A DNA stretch of 64,000 nt from Elysia chlorotica (taxonomy: Eukaryota; Mollusca; Gastropoda; Plakobranchidae). A program made the translations under genes and the position numbers. Positions 45,101 to 59,651 of the stretch are shown one piece after another. Under the pieces are notes generated by a model. The model was not told where the DNA came from and did no database searches. It saw only the letters and a program-made list of their open reading frames with translations. The stretch spans positions 742,085 through 806,084 of the forward strand of contig RQTK01000015.1 in assembly GCA_003991915.1 (NCBI GenBank). The letters are read 5' to 3'. Position 1 is the stretch's first letter; each line of letters begins with the position of its first letter.

Positions 45101-47950
45101 TATTTTGAAAGTCGTCTTTGGTATACATTTTTGCTTTAACTGAATGCATAATCACTATTCATATAATTATATAAACTGTAATGTCTTTCTACTATTCGTG
45201 TCATGTAGAATGAAAAAGCATTTACACATTTATAAAATCATTTTAATAGCAATGTAAAATTTGTGTGCTGTCACCATCAGTAATCTTATCTGTTAAATGT
45301 ATTGCCTCAAGTTTTTAAGAAACACCCTTGGAGTTTAATCTTCAACATTAAAATTCAAACATTTGTTCTATTTTGCCCCTTTGTTACTATGCTTGAGAAA
45401 ACATAATAGATTATAGTATTTTTCCTGAACTGCCTTTGTTGAGAATCTTATATTTTTCAAATATTTTGACATATATATTGAGTCTCATATCCAAAAAAGT
45501 AATGTACATTATTGTATATTTTCAATGCACTATTTTACTTTTTAGACAATTTACCACTGTCTTGACATTGCAAATTTTCACTTGTTTTTCCTTGGTAAGG
45601 ATCGAATTGGAATGAATAAAGAATAATTGTATAAGATTCACATTTTGTAATTACGCCTTCTTTCTGTTTAATTAGCTAGTAAAAGATATATTTTATGTTG
45701 ATTTTAGAAAAATTGCTTGAACTAAAAAAAAAAATCTCTCTCAAGTTGGCATAACTTTCAAGTAGTATTTCATTTCTTCAGTACTACCACTCAGTGAACA
45801 GGAAAAAAACACATTTAATAACAGTGCTTTGAGAAGAGGTCCCTGGCTCTCATTGATCAAGGCTTTTGTTAATAGCTCTTTTCAACTTAATTTTTGTTGC
45901 ATTGTGATTGAAGGATTTTAAATGAGTTTGGCTTTAATACAGATAAATTGAAAAGACTACAGACAGATGATTATACTATAATTATTACTGAGTCCAACTG
46001 TTTTGGGACATCTGGATTGAAGTTTTGTGTGCTGCATATCCATCCTTCAAGTTGGGTGAAGTCAATTTTGAACAGAAACTTTTTGGGACGGACATGAAAT
46101 AGGAATATTTGAGGTCAAATTGATTTCAATGCAACCAAACCTTTGTGGGTGTGCAGAATTTGCAAATTAAAAAAAAAACATGACCACCAAAACATAATAT
46201 GCATAATTAAACAAAGATGTTACTTTTCCTTTTAGCTTGCCTTTTAAAGTGTGGAAGCATTATATGTCAGAAATGGTGTGTATGGCTTTTGTATTTCTGC
46301 ATCTTTCAAATGTCTTCAGTTTATAATGGCTATGCATTTCTAACTGGGTTCTCTATCTGAGCTCATTCATATGCACCGATGTGCCTGGTTCTTTCATTTG
46401 CATTGTTGTCATGTGGGTACTTGTTTTGATTTTCTTTTTAATAGAGAATTTGGAAAAACAATTTTTTTTCTGTGCCACCTATCTAAAATTCCACTCCTAT
46501 ATATTTTTGTCGTCTCTTCATTAAGGACTACAATTCAATACCAGTTATGTTAATTGTATCTGAATGTTTCATTCTTTTGAAACTATTAAAAATGACGTTT
46601 TAGGTGATCATTTTGTGCTATGTTGATTTTGAATCGCCGTAATTATTTTTTGTCGCTTGTTGCCAATATGTCTGAAGGCAAGGAGTAAAGTTATTTTGTT
46701 TCCCCCTCCCTGGTTTAACATCTTGTAGGGTCCCTTGGGGTAACCTGTATAGTGACCTCTGTTATCAAGAACATGAGGCAACCATGGGGAATTAGACAAG
46801 TAGAAATTTTAAAATTAAAAATATTTTTATAGTACTTAATAATGATTTTTTTGGTTAAATTCCAAGTCTTCCGTGTTTTTCTTACTCTACAAATCACATT
46901 ATCAGGTATAGCGAATCGGAAGTACATGCAAGGGTGTACCTCTTTTCCCTATTTACCCTGGTTACTTAAATTTACTTTCATGTCAACATACAATGATTGT
47001 ATACGCAACTGTTATTTTAAATATTCTCAGCTTCCTTGCAAGTCTTTGCAGTTTTTAACCAATAATGTTATAAGTATTTTGGTGGAGGAAAAATTAATAA
47101 GAATCATAATCATTATTTCAACTAAAGATTATACACGGTCCTTTTTCTTTTTAATTTGCATGATGCACTGTAGGGAAATTCTTGTCAAAGTGGGAACCTT
47201 TGTAGCAATGACCTTTGTGTTGATGAACTTTTATTTTATTTAAATTTTTTTTATAACATCTTTTGGTGAAATAAGGTTTAAATGGAATTGATGTTGATCA
47301 GTGCCATTGGATTAGCAAGACTTCAGCAGATTAAATTTGTAGGTATAATTTGCTTAAACGGTAACTAAAAAAACCATCATGGTAAATAACAAAACAAGAA
47401 ACTCTTATTATTAAAGTATGACTTTTTAATTCATTTTTTTTCCTGCAAGAGGAAAAATTAAAACAATTTGCGAGATGCTCATTATAAAGGGAAGAGTTTA
47501 AAAATGAATGGATGATAAGAGTGAAAAGACATATTTGCACGATAAGAATTGAAGCAAACAACGACAAACCTGTGTATCAAAACATACATATAATTATTTA
47601 AAATGTAATATTTCCTGGACGAAATGGCTGTCTAAACAACAAAAGAAAGACAAGCACAGAAATCGTCGAGGCATTTCAGCACCAGGTTGGAGGAAATATA
47701 TCATAAAAGCTAGAGATTACTAAAATATAATTTGTTTAAACTTTTAGTAATAATTTTCAAAATGTGAAAAAAAAATTCAAGAACAAATTTATGATAATAA
47801 TAATAATAATAATAATGATAATTATTAAGGAGAGATTAAAAGAAAACTGTTAAAAATTTGAAAACTTTTGTTGTTGAAATTTAACTAAGAGTACTGCAGA
47901 TGTTTCAAGAATCAACTTCTAAAATATATAAAAGCATAAACCACTTTTAT
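42133..47950. other. FRMD8 3' UTR and intergenic DNA between convergent genes
   Basis: A+T-rich with no repeat family members and no recognisable coding sequence. The first part is probably FRMD8 3' UTR. An (ATA) run lies at 47793-47814. The 133-codon hydrophobic frame at 46842-47243 looks like chance. Confidence 0.5.
44019..44024 (+). terminator. Candidate FRMD8 polyadenylation signal
   Basis: AATAAA followed within 40 bases by a T/G-rich stretch (ttttgtgcatgtgttagg). A second AATAAA lies at 45615-45620. Either could serve; cDNA would decide. Confidence 0.35.
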
Positions 47951-50820
47951 TGAAAATGCTACACATCAGAGCACAATCTGACAGTCATTAAGGGAGTAAA
48001 ATTTTTGCACATAGCAGGCTTGTTTTAAAAAAAAAAAAATTAAAAAAATTAAATACAAATTAGCTTTATGCATCATTTTATATATACCTTTTAAAGGAAA
48101 AGTAAAAGAGTGTGGCTACGTTTTGTAGCTCATATAATTGCACAGTTGGCATTTGCACTGCAAAGATTTGTAGCAATGAACATTATTAAAGAAATTGCAA
48201 AGTCACAGACATATTTTGCAGTCCAGAGAAACCATACAATTAGCCAAAGACTAGAATACTCTTCTCCTGCTTGATCAACCATCCCTTTCCCACCAACTCT
48301 TTTCACTTTCACCGTGGTCAAAAGCTCTATGTAAATAAATTGTAAGCTCTACACTGCAAAAATGTCCCATATTGCCACAAGCTTCACATAACTGATGAAA
48401 TGACAGCAATCTTAAAGACTTTCAGTGTGTGAGTTTAGTTTTTTTTTATCTTAATCTTCAGGCATTTGTGACTGCAGTAGTTTCTTTTAAATAATGATTA
48501 CAACCCGCAGAATCGCTTGTAGTATACACTTAAGTATACCACAACAAATGTTTTCACTTCCGTACTAAAACAACCACCAGTTTTCAAGATATTTTTCAAA
48601 ATTCTAATTTAATTAATCACTAGAGATCCCAGCTGATTTTTTTTGTCGGAACATTTTACAATAAATGCATTGTAAGATACAATAGCTCAGGCAATTGTGA
48701 AAATATGACAGGCATTCAATATAATTGTACGTTTTTTTCTCTATATTCTTTGTTGCTTTTCCCCTCCCAAGTCCATGGCGATAACGTAAATTCCTAGTCA
48801 GCATTTGTTTTAGACGTTACAACTTTTAAAGCAAGGACAGCAACCGAATCCTAAAAGCTTAACGGATCTTCTGAGAGTGATATCATATAGGACATATATT
48901 TTAATGCATATCAAATATTTTTTTTAATAAAAAGAGCAAAAGCATAGATTGGGAAAGAGATTTCACCTTTGGATATATATATTAAGATGAAAGCAGAGAT
49001 TTATAACTACAGTTATCTTTTATCTATCATGTGGTTTCAAAGCAGGTAAGTGACAACATGCCTCTATGTGATCACTTCATCTTGTGTTGCCCAGTCACAA
49101 AGAAAGTGCTAGCAATGCATTCAACATATAACACACATGTTCACTCACAACAAACATATCATAATCATTCTTCAAAATGTATGGTAAGTTCTTTGGCTAC
49201 TTAAAGACAAATCTGCAAAGTGGAAATCTACTCTAAATCAAAGGAAAAGAATAGCAGTTTAACTTCTGATCACTCTTGATTTTTTTCTAGGTAGAAATTA
49301 CTGTTGTCTGAAAGTAACTGTGAAATAAGAGAGCATAACAATTTTCCTATGAAGCTCTCAACCACCATTTCCATAAAATCAAAACAATCATCCCCTTCCT
49401 AAGGTACAGGCCTCACTGTTGTTTTTTTTCCCCCTCCCTTTTCTACTGTAATTATAGAACAGGTTACTTTATTGGGTTATTAAAATACACTACAATCATA
49501 GTGAAAACTATTACTACTTTACGGTTACCAGTAAGAAAGCATCATGAAACTGACAAAGTTCCCCTAAACTTACTAAAATAGTGACAAGGAACCCCCAAGA
49601 AATTAAGAAAAAGTATGACAAAATTTAACAATGCGCAAACAAAGCTTAAGAGGTTAAGAACAGCGGTCGATTTAGAAGATATATTCCAAGGAAAACTACT
49701 GATCTCTACTTTAATAATATTTGCCCTACACTCTAATTTTGTATAAATGTCTGCTTTGTAGTTTGAAGCAAAAAAAAAAAAAAAATACAACTGTTTGGCA
49801 TCTAGGTTCAGCTGCTAGTTTCTATCATAATTTTAAATTCCAGGCTGAATGAAGAACCACAATAGTATAGCTTTGCAATCGGTACAAAACGAGATGCTAC
49901 TAACGTTCATTCACTACTGATGTCATAAAAAGTGATCTGCAGTGGTAACACATGTTCATAAGACATGCCCAGCAGTAAAATCTGTTGGCATAGGTACAAA
50001 AATGTTTTTGAAATTCCATTCAGTGTTAAGTTATCAATTAACTTCAAAATTAATCATTCACATAATTATATACGTACAGTCCATCAATCCATTGATGACA
50101 ATCTGTCACCAGATCATTTTAGACTATGTGTATAAAACAATGCATGTCCGCCTAGTATGACTCTAGCTAACTGTCAGTCTATTTGAGGATGAAGTAGCCT
50201 AATGAATAACTATTAAGACATTTATATTAAACATTCTAACCTCTTACTGCTGACCTTAAGACACTATGCTTTTGTAGCAACATCAAAAACGTATATAAAA
50301 TTTATAGATCTACAAGCATCAATCTGACCTCGCTCTTGTACTCTCACAATCCCATGCAACCTTCACACCCTTATAAACACACTTGCACAATCATACACAT
50401 ACACATACCATCCAGTACATAACCAAGACCTGTTCCTCGTATGGGTGAAGTGATTCACATTAATTTGCTTTTAAAGAGGAGAGAAAGACACTAGTAGAGT
50501 TAAGCATTACATACCAAAGTGTTTAGCTGTTCACCGAGATCTGTCATCAACCAACCTTCTCCGTTTCAACCTCACACTAAATATATTTTGTACATAAAGC
50601 ACACACCATGCAAAAACAAAAGAAAATATAAAAAAGACAAAAACAAAAACAGTAGCATGTACAGGATAGCAAAGAGGGACATTGTGTGCTTGCTCAATAC
50701 TTAATATAGACACTAACATGATTTGTACATATTTTTTTAAATCAGAGATAGATCTTATCTAGTTTAATGTAATGAATGCATGTAACCATAATATATAATA
50801 TATATTTATTTATATATATA
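47951..50820. other. A+T-rich intergenic or 3' UTR DNA, no gene seen
   Basis: No coding exon or dispersed repeat. On the - strand, an AATAAA (tttatt at about 47946-47951) could end a very long SPRED-side transcript. This is only a possibility. Confidence 0.4.
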
Positions 50821-53800
50821 AAACAATGCCTAATTTTCATGAAAGATGTAGAAAAGAAATATCAACATAATTATGATTATATAGTATAAATTTTAATTAT
50901 TAATATATTTATATAGTATAATAGTAATTACATAGTATTCATATAAATTAACATGATATAATCAACTTCAGCATTAATGTGATATCAAAGAGAGGGCGAC
51001 AGTGCATGCCCTTGTAAAGGCATTTTGGGACATTCTGGCACGAGACGGGACAGTAAATCATCACACCCCCTCACCCCCTACTCCCCAGCACTAATACTTG
51101 GGGAGGCAGCACAACTGCTGTGATGTGAAATTTATTCGAGGAATATGGCCACAATCATTATAATGAGGGTAAAAGGTTTTAAAAAAGAAGGAAAAAAAAC
51201 CTGCAAAAGGAAGTAAATTCATGTCTAAGATTGTTCAAGAAAATAAAGAAAATCCTACGAAGGACGGCAACTCTTGCACCAAAAACAGCTAATGGCTAAC
51301 CATCACCATAATCCTCTTTCTCAGCCTTTGCTATCTATCTTCAACCAGCCAGGAAACTGATTGATATTTCAGTTTATGAATCGTCTCACAAACTCTATCC
51401 CTTTTTAAAACAAGAATTCCCATGATACTTGGAGTATATATTCTCATTATATCATATCTAAAAACAGCAAGAAAGGCCTTATTACATTTCTATCTTTTGA
51501 AAAATATAATATTAAAAAGTTTTTTTCTTCCAAAGTACTTATGCTCTACAGTATCTAATTGTAGTAAATTAAGATTTCGCTTTTTTGTTACAGTAAAGTC
51601 ACTTATAGTTATACAGTGTTACATCATCATCATCATCATCATCATCGGTATTTTGATTAACGTGCAGGTACTGGGGCAACATCCACATCAGTGGACCCCC
51701 TTCCAGGTAGCTGGCTTGCTGCACGCATGGCTGATCTCACACCAGATCTCCAGGTGTTTCTGTCATGTGGGTCAGTTGTTGAGAGTTTCCAGTCTTTCCG
51801 ATCCCTCTCTGTCACCTGCTTCCATGTCATTCTGGGTCTCCCTTTTCCACGACTTCCTGTTACTTGCATGTCCAATGCTGTCTTGATAGCTCCGCTTGAC
51901 CGTTCCACGTGGCCATACCACCGGAGTCTTCTCTCCTTCAGAATGATATGGAGAATGAACTCACTGAGTAGTTGTTTTCTTCCAAAGTACTTATGCTCTA
52001 CAGTATCTAACTATAGTAAATTAAGTTTCGCTCTTTTTCTTCTTTGTTATACCCCAGCAAGAGAATGCAACAGTTTGAGAATGAGAGAAACAAAAAAGTT
52101 AGGCATCTTTTTTTGCATAACAGATACATTCTGGTTCAACCTTCACAACCAGTCCCAGCATGGTAGGGATTTTCAATATAAAAATATAAACAAATATCAT
52201 TCCTACCACCCTCAATCCTCTTTTTTTTTAAGGTAAAAAAAATATACTACACTACCCCTACAGAAAACGCATATTTTACACCAAAAGTTAACAACTGAGA
52301 AGTTGAAGCAAAATTAATGCAAATATAGACATTATGCTCTAAATATAGACATCAACACTGTTAATAAGTGTAATTCTTTTAAATTATCAGATTGTCTTCC
52401 GACCTGGGTGTTTAGATCGATACAATTCTACCAAAATCACAACCAAAAATTCTGTAACAATAGAAAACTAACAGTGCTGCTTTGTTATCCTTCATTTTAG
52501 GCTGCATTCCTATATGAAGACAGGAGTGAAGCTGGCAACATCTAGAATTGTTCTGCAAGATTGTACTGAGTTTGTGAGTCAAACAATGCCTAATTTTCAT
52601 GGAAAGATGTAGAAAAGAAATATCAACATAATCATGATTATATAGTATAAATTTTAATTATTAATATATTTATATAGTATAATAGTAATTACACAGTATT
52701 CATATAAATTAACATGATATAATCAACTTCAGCATTAATGTGATATCAAAGAGAGGGCGACAGTGCATGCCCTTGTAAAGGCATTTTGGGACATTCTGGC
52801 ACGAGACGGGACAGTAAATCATCACACCCCCTCACCCCCCACCCCCCAGCACTAATACTTGGGGAGGCAGCACAACTGATGTGATGTGAAATTTATTCGA
52901 GGAATATGGCCACAATCATTATAATGAGGGTAAAAGGTAAACTAGAGGAAAAGGGGGAAACAATTTGATTAAAACAGAAGAAAAAAAACCTGCAAAAGGA
53001 AGTAAATTCATGTCTAAGATTGTTCAAGAAAATAAAGAAAATCCTACAAAGGACGGCAACTCTTGCACCAAAAACAGCTAATGGCTAACCATCACCATAA
53101 TCCTCTTTCTCAGCCTTTGCTATCTATCTTCAACCAGCCAGGAAACTGATTGATATTTCAGTTTATGAATCGTCTCACAAACTTCTATCCCTTTTTAAAA
53201 CAAGAATTCCCATGATACTTGGAGTGTATATTCTCATTATATCATATCTAAAAACAGCAAGAAAGGCCTTATTACATTTCTATCTTTTGAAAAATATAAT
53301 ATTAAAAAGTTTTTTTCTTCCAAAGTACTTATGCTCTACAGTATCTAACTGTAGTAAATTAAGTTTCGCTCTTTGTCTTCTTTGTTATACCCCAGCAAGA
53401 GAATGCAACAGTTTGAGAATGAGAGAAACAAAAAAGTTAGGCATCTTCTTTTGCATAAAAGATACATTCTGGTTCAACCTTCACAACCAGTCCCAGCATG
53501 GTAGGGATTTTCAATATAAAAATATAAACAAATATCATTCCTACCACCCTCAATCCTCTTTTTTTTTTTTTTAGGTAAAAAAAATATACTACACTACCCC
53601 TACAGAAAACGCATATTTTACACCAAAAGTTAACTGAGAAGTGAGAAGTTGAAGCAAAATTAATGCAAATATAGACATTATGCTCTAAATATAGACATCA
53701 ACACTGCTAATTCTTTTAAATTATCAGATTGTCTTCCGACCTGGGTGTTTAGATCGATACAATTCTACCAAAATCACAACCAAAAATTCTGTAACAATAG

Positions 53801-53917
53801 AAAACTAACAGTGCTGCTTTGTTATCCTTCATTTTAGGCTGCATTCCTATATGAAGACAGGAGTGAAGCTGGCAACATCTAGAATTGTTCTGCAAGATTG
53901 TACTGAGTTTGTGAGTC
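50821..53917. repeat. Large direct duplication (copy A 50821-52580, copy B 52581-53917)
   Basis: Both copies start AAACAATGCCTAATTTTCAT and end TACTGAGTTTGTGAGTC. They are near-identical over more than 1.2 kb. Copy A has an extra LINE fragment (51600-51975). Copy B has about 40 bp extra at 52938-52979 (aactagaggaaaagggggaa...). The frames of 120-181 codons here are duplicates of each other and not genes. Confidence 0.92.
51600..51975 (-). mobile_element. LINE 3' end inserted in duplication copy A
   Basis: The - strand frame is intact from about 51973 to the stop at 51657: LKERRLRWYGHVERSSGAIK, then the GKGRPRMTWKQVTERD and DRNTWRSGVR blocks, the classic C-terminus of a LINE RT ORF. It ends in a (GAT)n tail (51622-51646 on the + strand as CATCAT...). 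It is flanked by a 45-55 bp direct repeat of the host text (cttccaaagtacttatgctc ... at about 51527 and 51979). It is the least decayed LINE piece in the window, so probably recent. Confidence 0.85.
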
Positions 53918-55989
53918 ATGTCCTTACTTTTTATAATAGTTTGTAATGTGCAAATCCTGTTGACTTCCTTTCAAAATGAAGACATGCATGAAAGGCTTTG
54001 CCGAGTGCTTAATTTATCATAAATGAGTGAATCTACTTTCTCTCTCTCTCGCTCTACCTTATCATAAAAATAATCACATAATGAAGACAGGCGATGGGTT
54101 AAAACATTTACACTTCTCAAAGAGTATTATTAAGAATTTGCTGGAGGAAAAAATCGTGATCATGAGCACAACCTGACAATATGAAAACAAAGTAAGGTCA
54201 TAGAGCCTTAAGTAATTATAACTAAATGCACAACCCATACTCAAACTGGTTATCTTTGACATAAATCGTTTGCAAGTTACAAAATAGACACTCCAATTCA
54301 GGCATGACAACAACAATAATAATTAATTAACAACCAAGATGTTTGTGCCTTTAACTTCTAGAGTCAAACTTGCAATGATGCTTTTCTTAAAACTTAATTG
54401 AATTTTCTTTCTCATAGCATTTACAAGAGAACAGAACACTTGTCATAGCAGAGTAAAGGTTTACGACACACCCAATAAGAACAATAAGACAGATGCCGCT
54501 GTGATTGTGTTTTTGTTTTTAAACTAAGCTTCTTCAATGGCCAAGAGATGACATACAACAAAACAAGATGAAGCCATGTCGTTGCTATTCGTGTTGTCGT
54601 TGTTACTAGGATATAAAATACATCTATATCTAGTTATGTAAATGAAGTAGTATTTGGATACAGGAAGAGAGATGAAATGATTAATAGGTTGGGATTAAAA
54701 GATTCCCTTAGTGACTAGTATTGTTTCACATAAAAGTAAGCATTCAAAGGGGGAAAGCAACATTGAAACAAAAACCAAAATACACAAATTCAAAAGATAT
54801 GTATAATTACGAAACAAAAATAGAAATAGATCTACACATATATACTATTATACTCAGGATACTTAAAAATGTATTTGAAAGAAATGACTTTACATGATTG
54901 CGCTATTGTATATATCTCTTTCTCCTTGTCTTTGTAAGTTTTAGATATTGCAGGGGTGTATATTTTCCCATGTTGAAGAATAAATGAGGATAGGTAGGTA
55001 CTAATTTTATTTCCTTAAAAAAAAAAAAACCACGCATGGGTAACCTAAACCATATCAACACTTTATCACAACCATTCAGAGAAGAAAAAAAAGAAAGAAA
55101 GAAGATTTTGGAAAGATGAGGGTACACTTAAAAGTTCTTGAAGCAAAAGTCTCGCTCATTATAACGAAATTCAGATATCCTATAAATGACTACATATTCC
55201 ATCATTAATTATGTACATCCACATAGGTTGCATAACTTGGACTCAAGGAGTTGAACTAAGAGAAAGCAAGATGAAAGGCAATAGGCTTTTAAAGGTACTT
55301 AAATTAAGAAATCCTCCTATCAGCCATTAAAAATACGTATATCTCAGAAATAAGTCGACAGCTTTTCCCTGTTTTCTTCAGAACCACCCTATTTCATGTC
55401 TTTTGTTCCCCTTTTTTTAAATGTGTACATCACAATCATACTTAGAAGCCGCAACGTCATCTACACCTTAATGTGAAATAACACTGGTATTTTATAACCA
55501 ACTCTGTTGAGCTGTTTAAGTACTGTTACTGTTAATTTAATGAGGGCAGTTCAGAGAGTGACAGAAATGAGAGCTAACGATAACAAAAAATTAATATTGG
55601 GTCCATCCTGCATTGGACAAAGTACACAAAATCACCAATAACAAACAAAAGAAACAAAAAAAAAAATACCAAAAACCAAAAACAAAACAAGAAACAAAAA
55701 AGTCGAATATGTGTACACACTGTATTAGCTAAAATTATAACACCCTCCCCAGTTTTAAAGCGATGTATAAGGACAATAGCTCTAAGGGTAGAAAAGGAAA
55801 TAATAAACCGATCTTATAATTCGTTTCCACCAAAGCTCTCTCGCTGTCGTAACATTATTTCCACGGTATACAAAAACTAAGCTCAGCGAAAACTGGATAG
55901 TTTCAGAGCGATTCAGACTGAATTCAGACTGCTGGCCAACCAAACATGATTAAAAATTCAGTGTAGGCGCCCAGTGTGCCGGGATCACA
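53918..55989. other. A+T-rich DNA, no gene seen
   Basis: Short frames only. A-rich stretches near 55020 and 55650. Possibly 3' UTR of the - strand gene; not provable here. Confidence 0.45.
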
Positions 55990-56198
55990 ATACTTGAATA
56001 GCACACATCTGCATGAATGAGCAGATCGACATCGGACTCCCTCCCACCCCCACCTCTTTCCTCTGGCTGCCTGTGCTGGCGAAAACTTATCGATCTGTGC
56101 CAGTTTACCCACAAGCCCTCTTTCTGCTCCCCCCCCCCCTTTCTTTTCATTTGCATCAACCACCTAGCATAGCTACCACAGTGAGAATAAGAATGGAT

Positions 56199-56232
<34 letters not shown>

Positions 56233-56640
56233 ATCCTCTCCAGCCACGTCAGGCCCTAGTCGCCGTTTCCACTAGTAACATCCTGGTTGTCTGCCAAGCT
56301 CACCTCCATTGTTTCTTTCATTATTGTTTCCCTGCTCGCCGCCTCTGTCCGCCCATTCACTTAATGCCCATCGATATTGACAAGACCGCGCCGGCTCTCC
56401 GCATTCCAACTCAATTGATGGCGAGCGAACCACCAGCACCCCCGCCTCGACACACGCGCGCAAAGGGGGCCCCAGCACACCCGCTCACTCACTCCTACAG
56501 TCCTAGTCCTACCTTCGGCGCTCACCTTCGATCGGAAGGCAATAGCCCGCGAGCAGGCAGGCAGGCAGGCAAACAGCAGGCAGGCGATGAATCAGCTTGG
56601 CTCTAGTCTAGGTTAGGTTGGGAGCCAAGCTTTTGCCCGT
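55990..56640. promoter_or_regulatory. G+C-rich, CpG-containing island
   Basis: It stands out from the surrounding A+T-rich DNA: many CG dinucleotides between about 56340 and 56560 and CAGG/GGCA repeats at 56553-56585. It is interrupted by a (CT)n tract at 56200-56231. On the - strand, CGATCGAAG followed by gtgagc (exon end 56526) would make a good splice donor, so a - strand first exon or alternative promoter is conceivable. The 197-codon + strand frame is low-complexity Pro/Ser/Leu-rich and unrecognised. Confidence 0.35.
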
Positions 56641-57499
56641 TGATAAACGCGAGATAATGTGAAAGGAAAGGCAGGGGGTGGGAAAAAGAAGGCTGCGCAC
56701 AGAGCTCGACCGGATAGTCTATGGAGAATGGGGTTGGATGGAAGGGGATGTATAAGCTAAGTAAAAGCGTGGAAGAGATTAGGTAAAGGCGGGGGTGTAT
56801 AGCAGCAACACACATTCGCGCACAGATAGATAGGAGTGAGACACAACGGAAACGGGCGATAGACGGTTAGGTGTATACGTCTTACAGCAACAGGGAACGA
56901 GAAACAGAGATACAGGGCATGGGAAGAGATGGTTTAGAGGATGGATTCTAAAACAGAACAAAACTAAAACCATGATGGTGATGTGTACTGTGTCAAATAA
57001 AATAATGTTGCGATTGATTGGTTGAGATACGGTAAACTAAGAGCAGTGATCCCGAGTTTCAAATAAAATAACAATAATAAATGTAGTAATAATAATAGTA
57101 ACAACCACAACAACAATAAAGGGGGTATACCGCCTAAGGGAGATACAATTTACAAGTAAGATCAGATAGCGTTCTTCAGACTTGGAGATGGGGAGACCAA
57201 AATGAATATGAGTGTATGGGGGATAGAGATAGAGAGAGGGGGCAGGAGGAGAGTACATGTGTGTGTATGTGTGTGTGCGTTTTCACTATATCGTTAGGGT
57301 GAGCTGGAATGTTAATATTTAGATCGTGGAGAAAATGTTATTGATTTCAGGAGATTCTATAAACTATGCGTGCCGCCTCCTGTCTACCTGATCTAACCAT
57401 GGACACACCTTCCTCGTTTCACCTCATACCTTATTCCCTGGGTACAGTCGTTTTGTGCTTCCCTAAACACATGGCGTGCAAAATACATGTACAGAGAGG
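56641..57499. other. Non-coding DNA with short simple repeats
   Basis: Purine-rich on the + strand (GGGAGATAG-type text near 57180-57250), followed by a TGTGTG stretch near 57258. No gene seen. Confidence 0.45.
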
Positions 57500-59480
<1,981 letters not shown>

Positions 59481-59553
<73 letters not shown>

Positions 59554-59651
59554 GAGAGAGAAACAGAGAGACAGTAAAAGACAGAGAAATGGCGGGGGGG
59601 GGGAAGGGGGGGGGAAGAGCAAAAAAGAAGGAAGGGGGGGGGGGGGGGGGT
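59481..59651. repeat. (GA)n microsatellite plus several poly-G runs
   Basis: GA dinucleotides to about 59562, then G runs at about 59593-59600, 59605-59613 and a long one at 59635-59650. G-quadruplex-prone, and a site of likely length error. Confidence 0.93.

Noticed and set aside
46842-47243. 133-codon hydrophobic frame
   Set aside because: A+T-driven Phe/Ile/Leu composition, no splice or start context, no family resemblance.
51422-53574. Frames of 120-181 codons in the 50.8-53.9 kb duplication
   Set aside because: Low-complexity A+T-rich frames, partly antisense to the LINE fragment, duplicated with the segment; no domain.
56013-56606. 197-codon Pro-rich frame in the G+C-rich island
   Set aside because: It contains a (CT)n tract and low-complexity text, with no recognisable domain. 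The openness follows from base composition.
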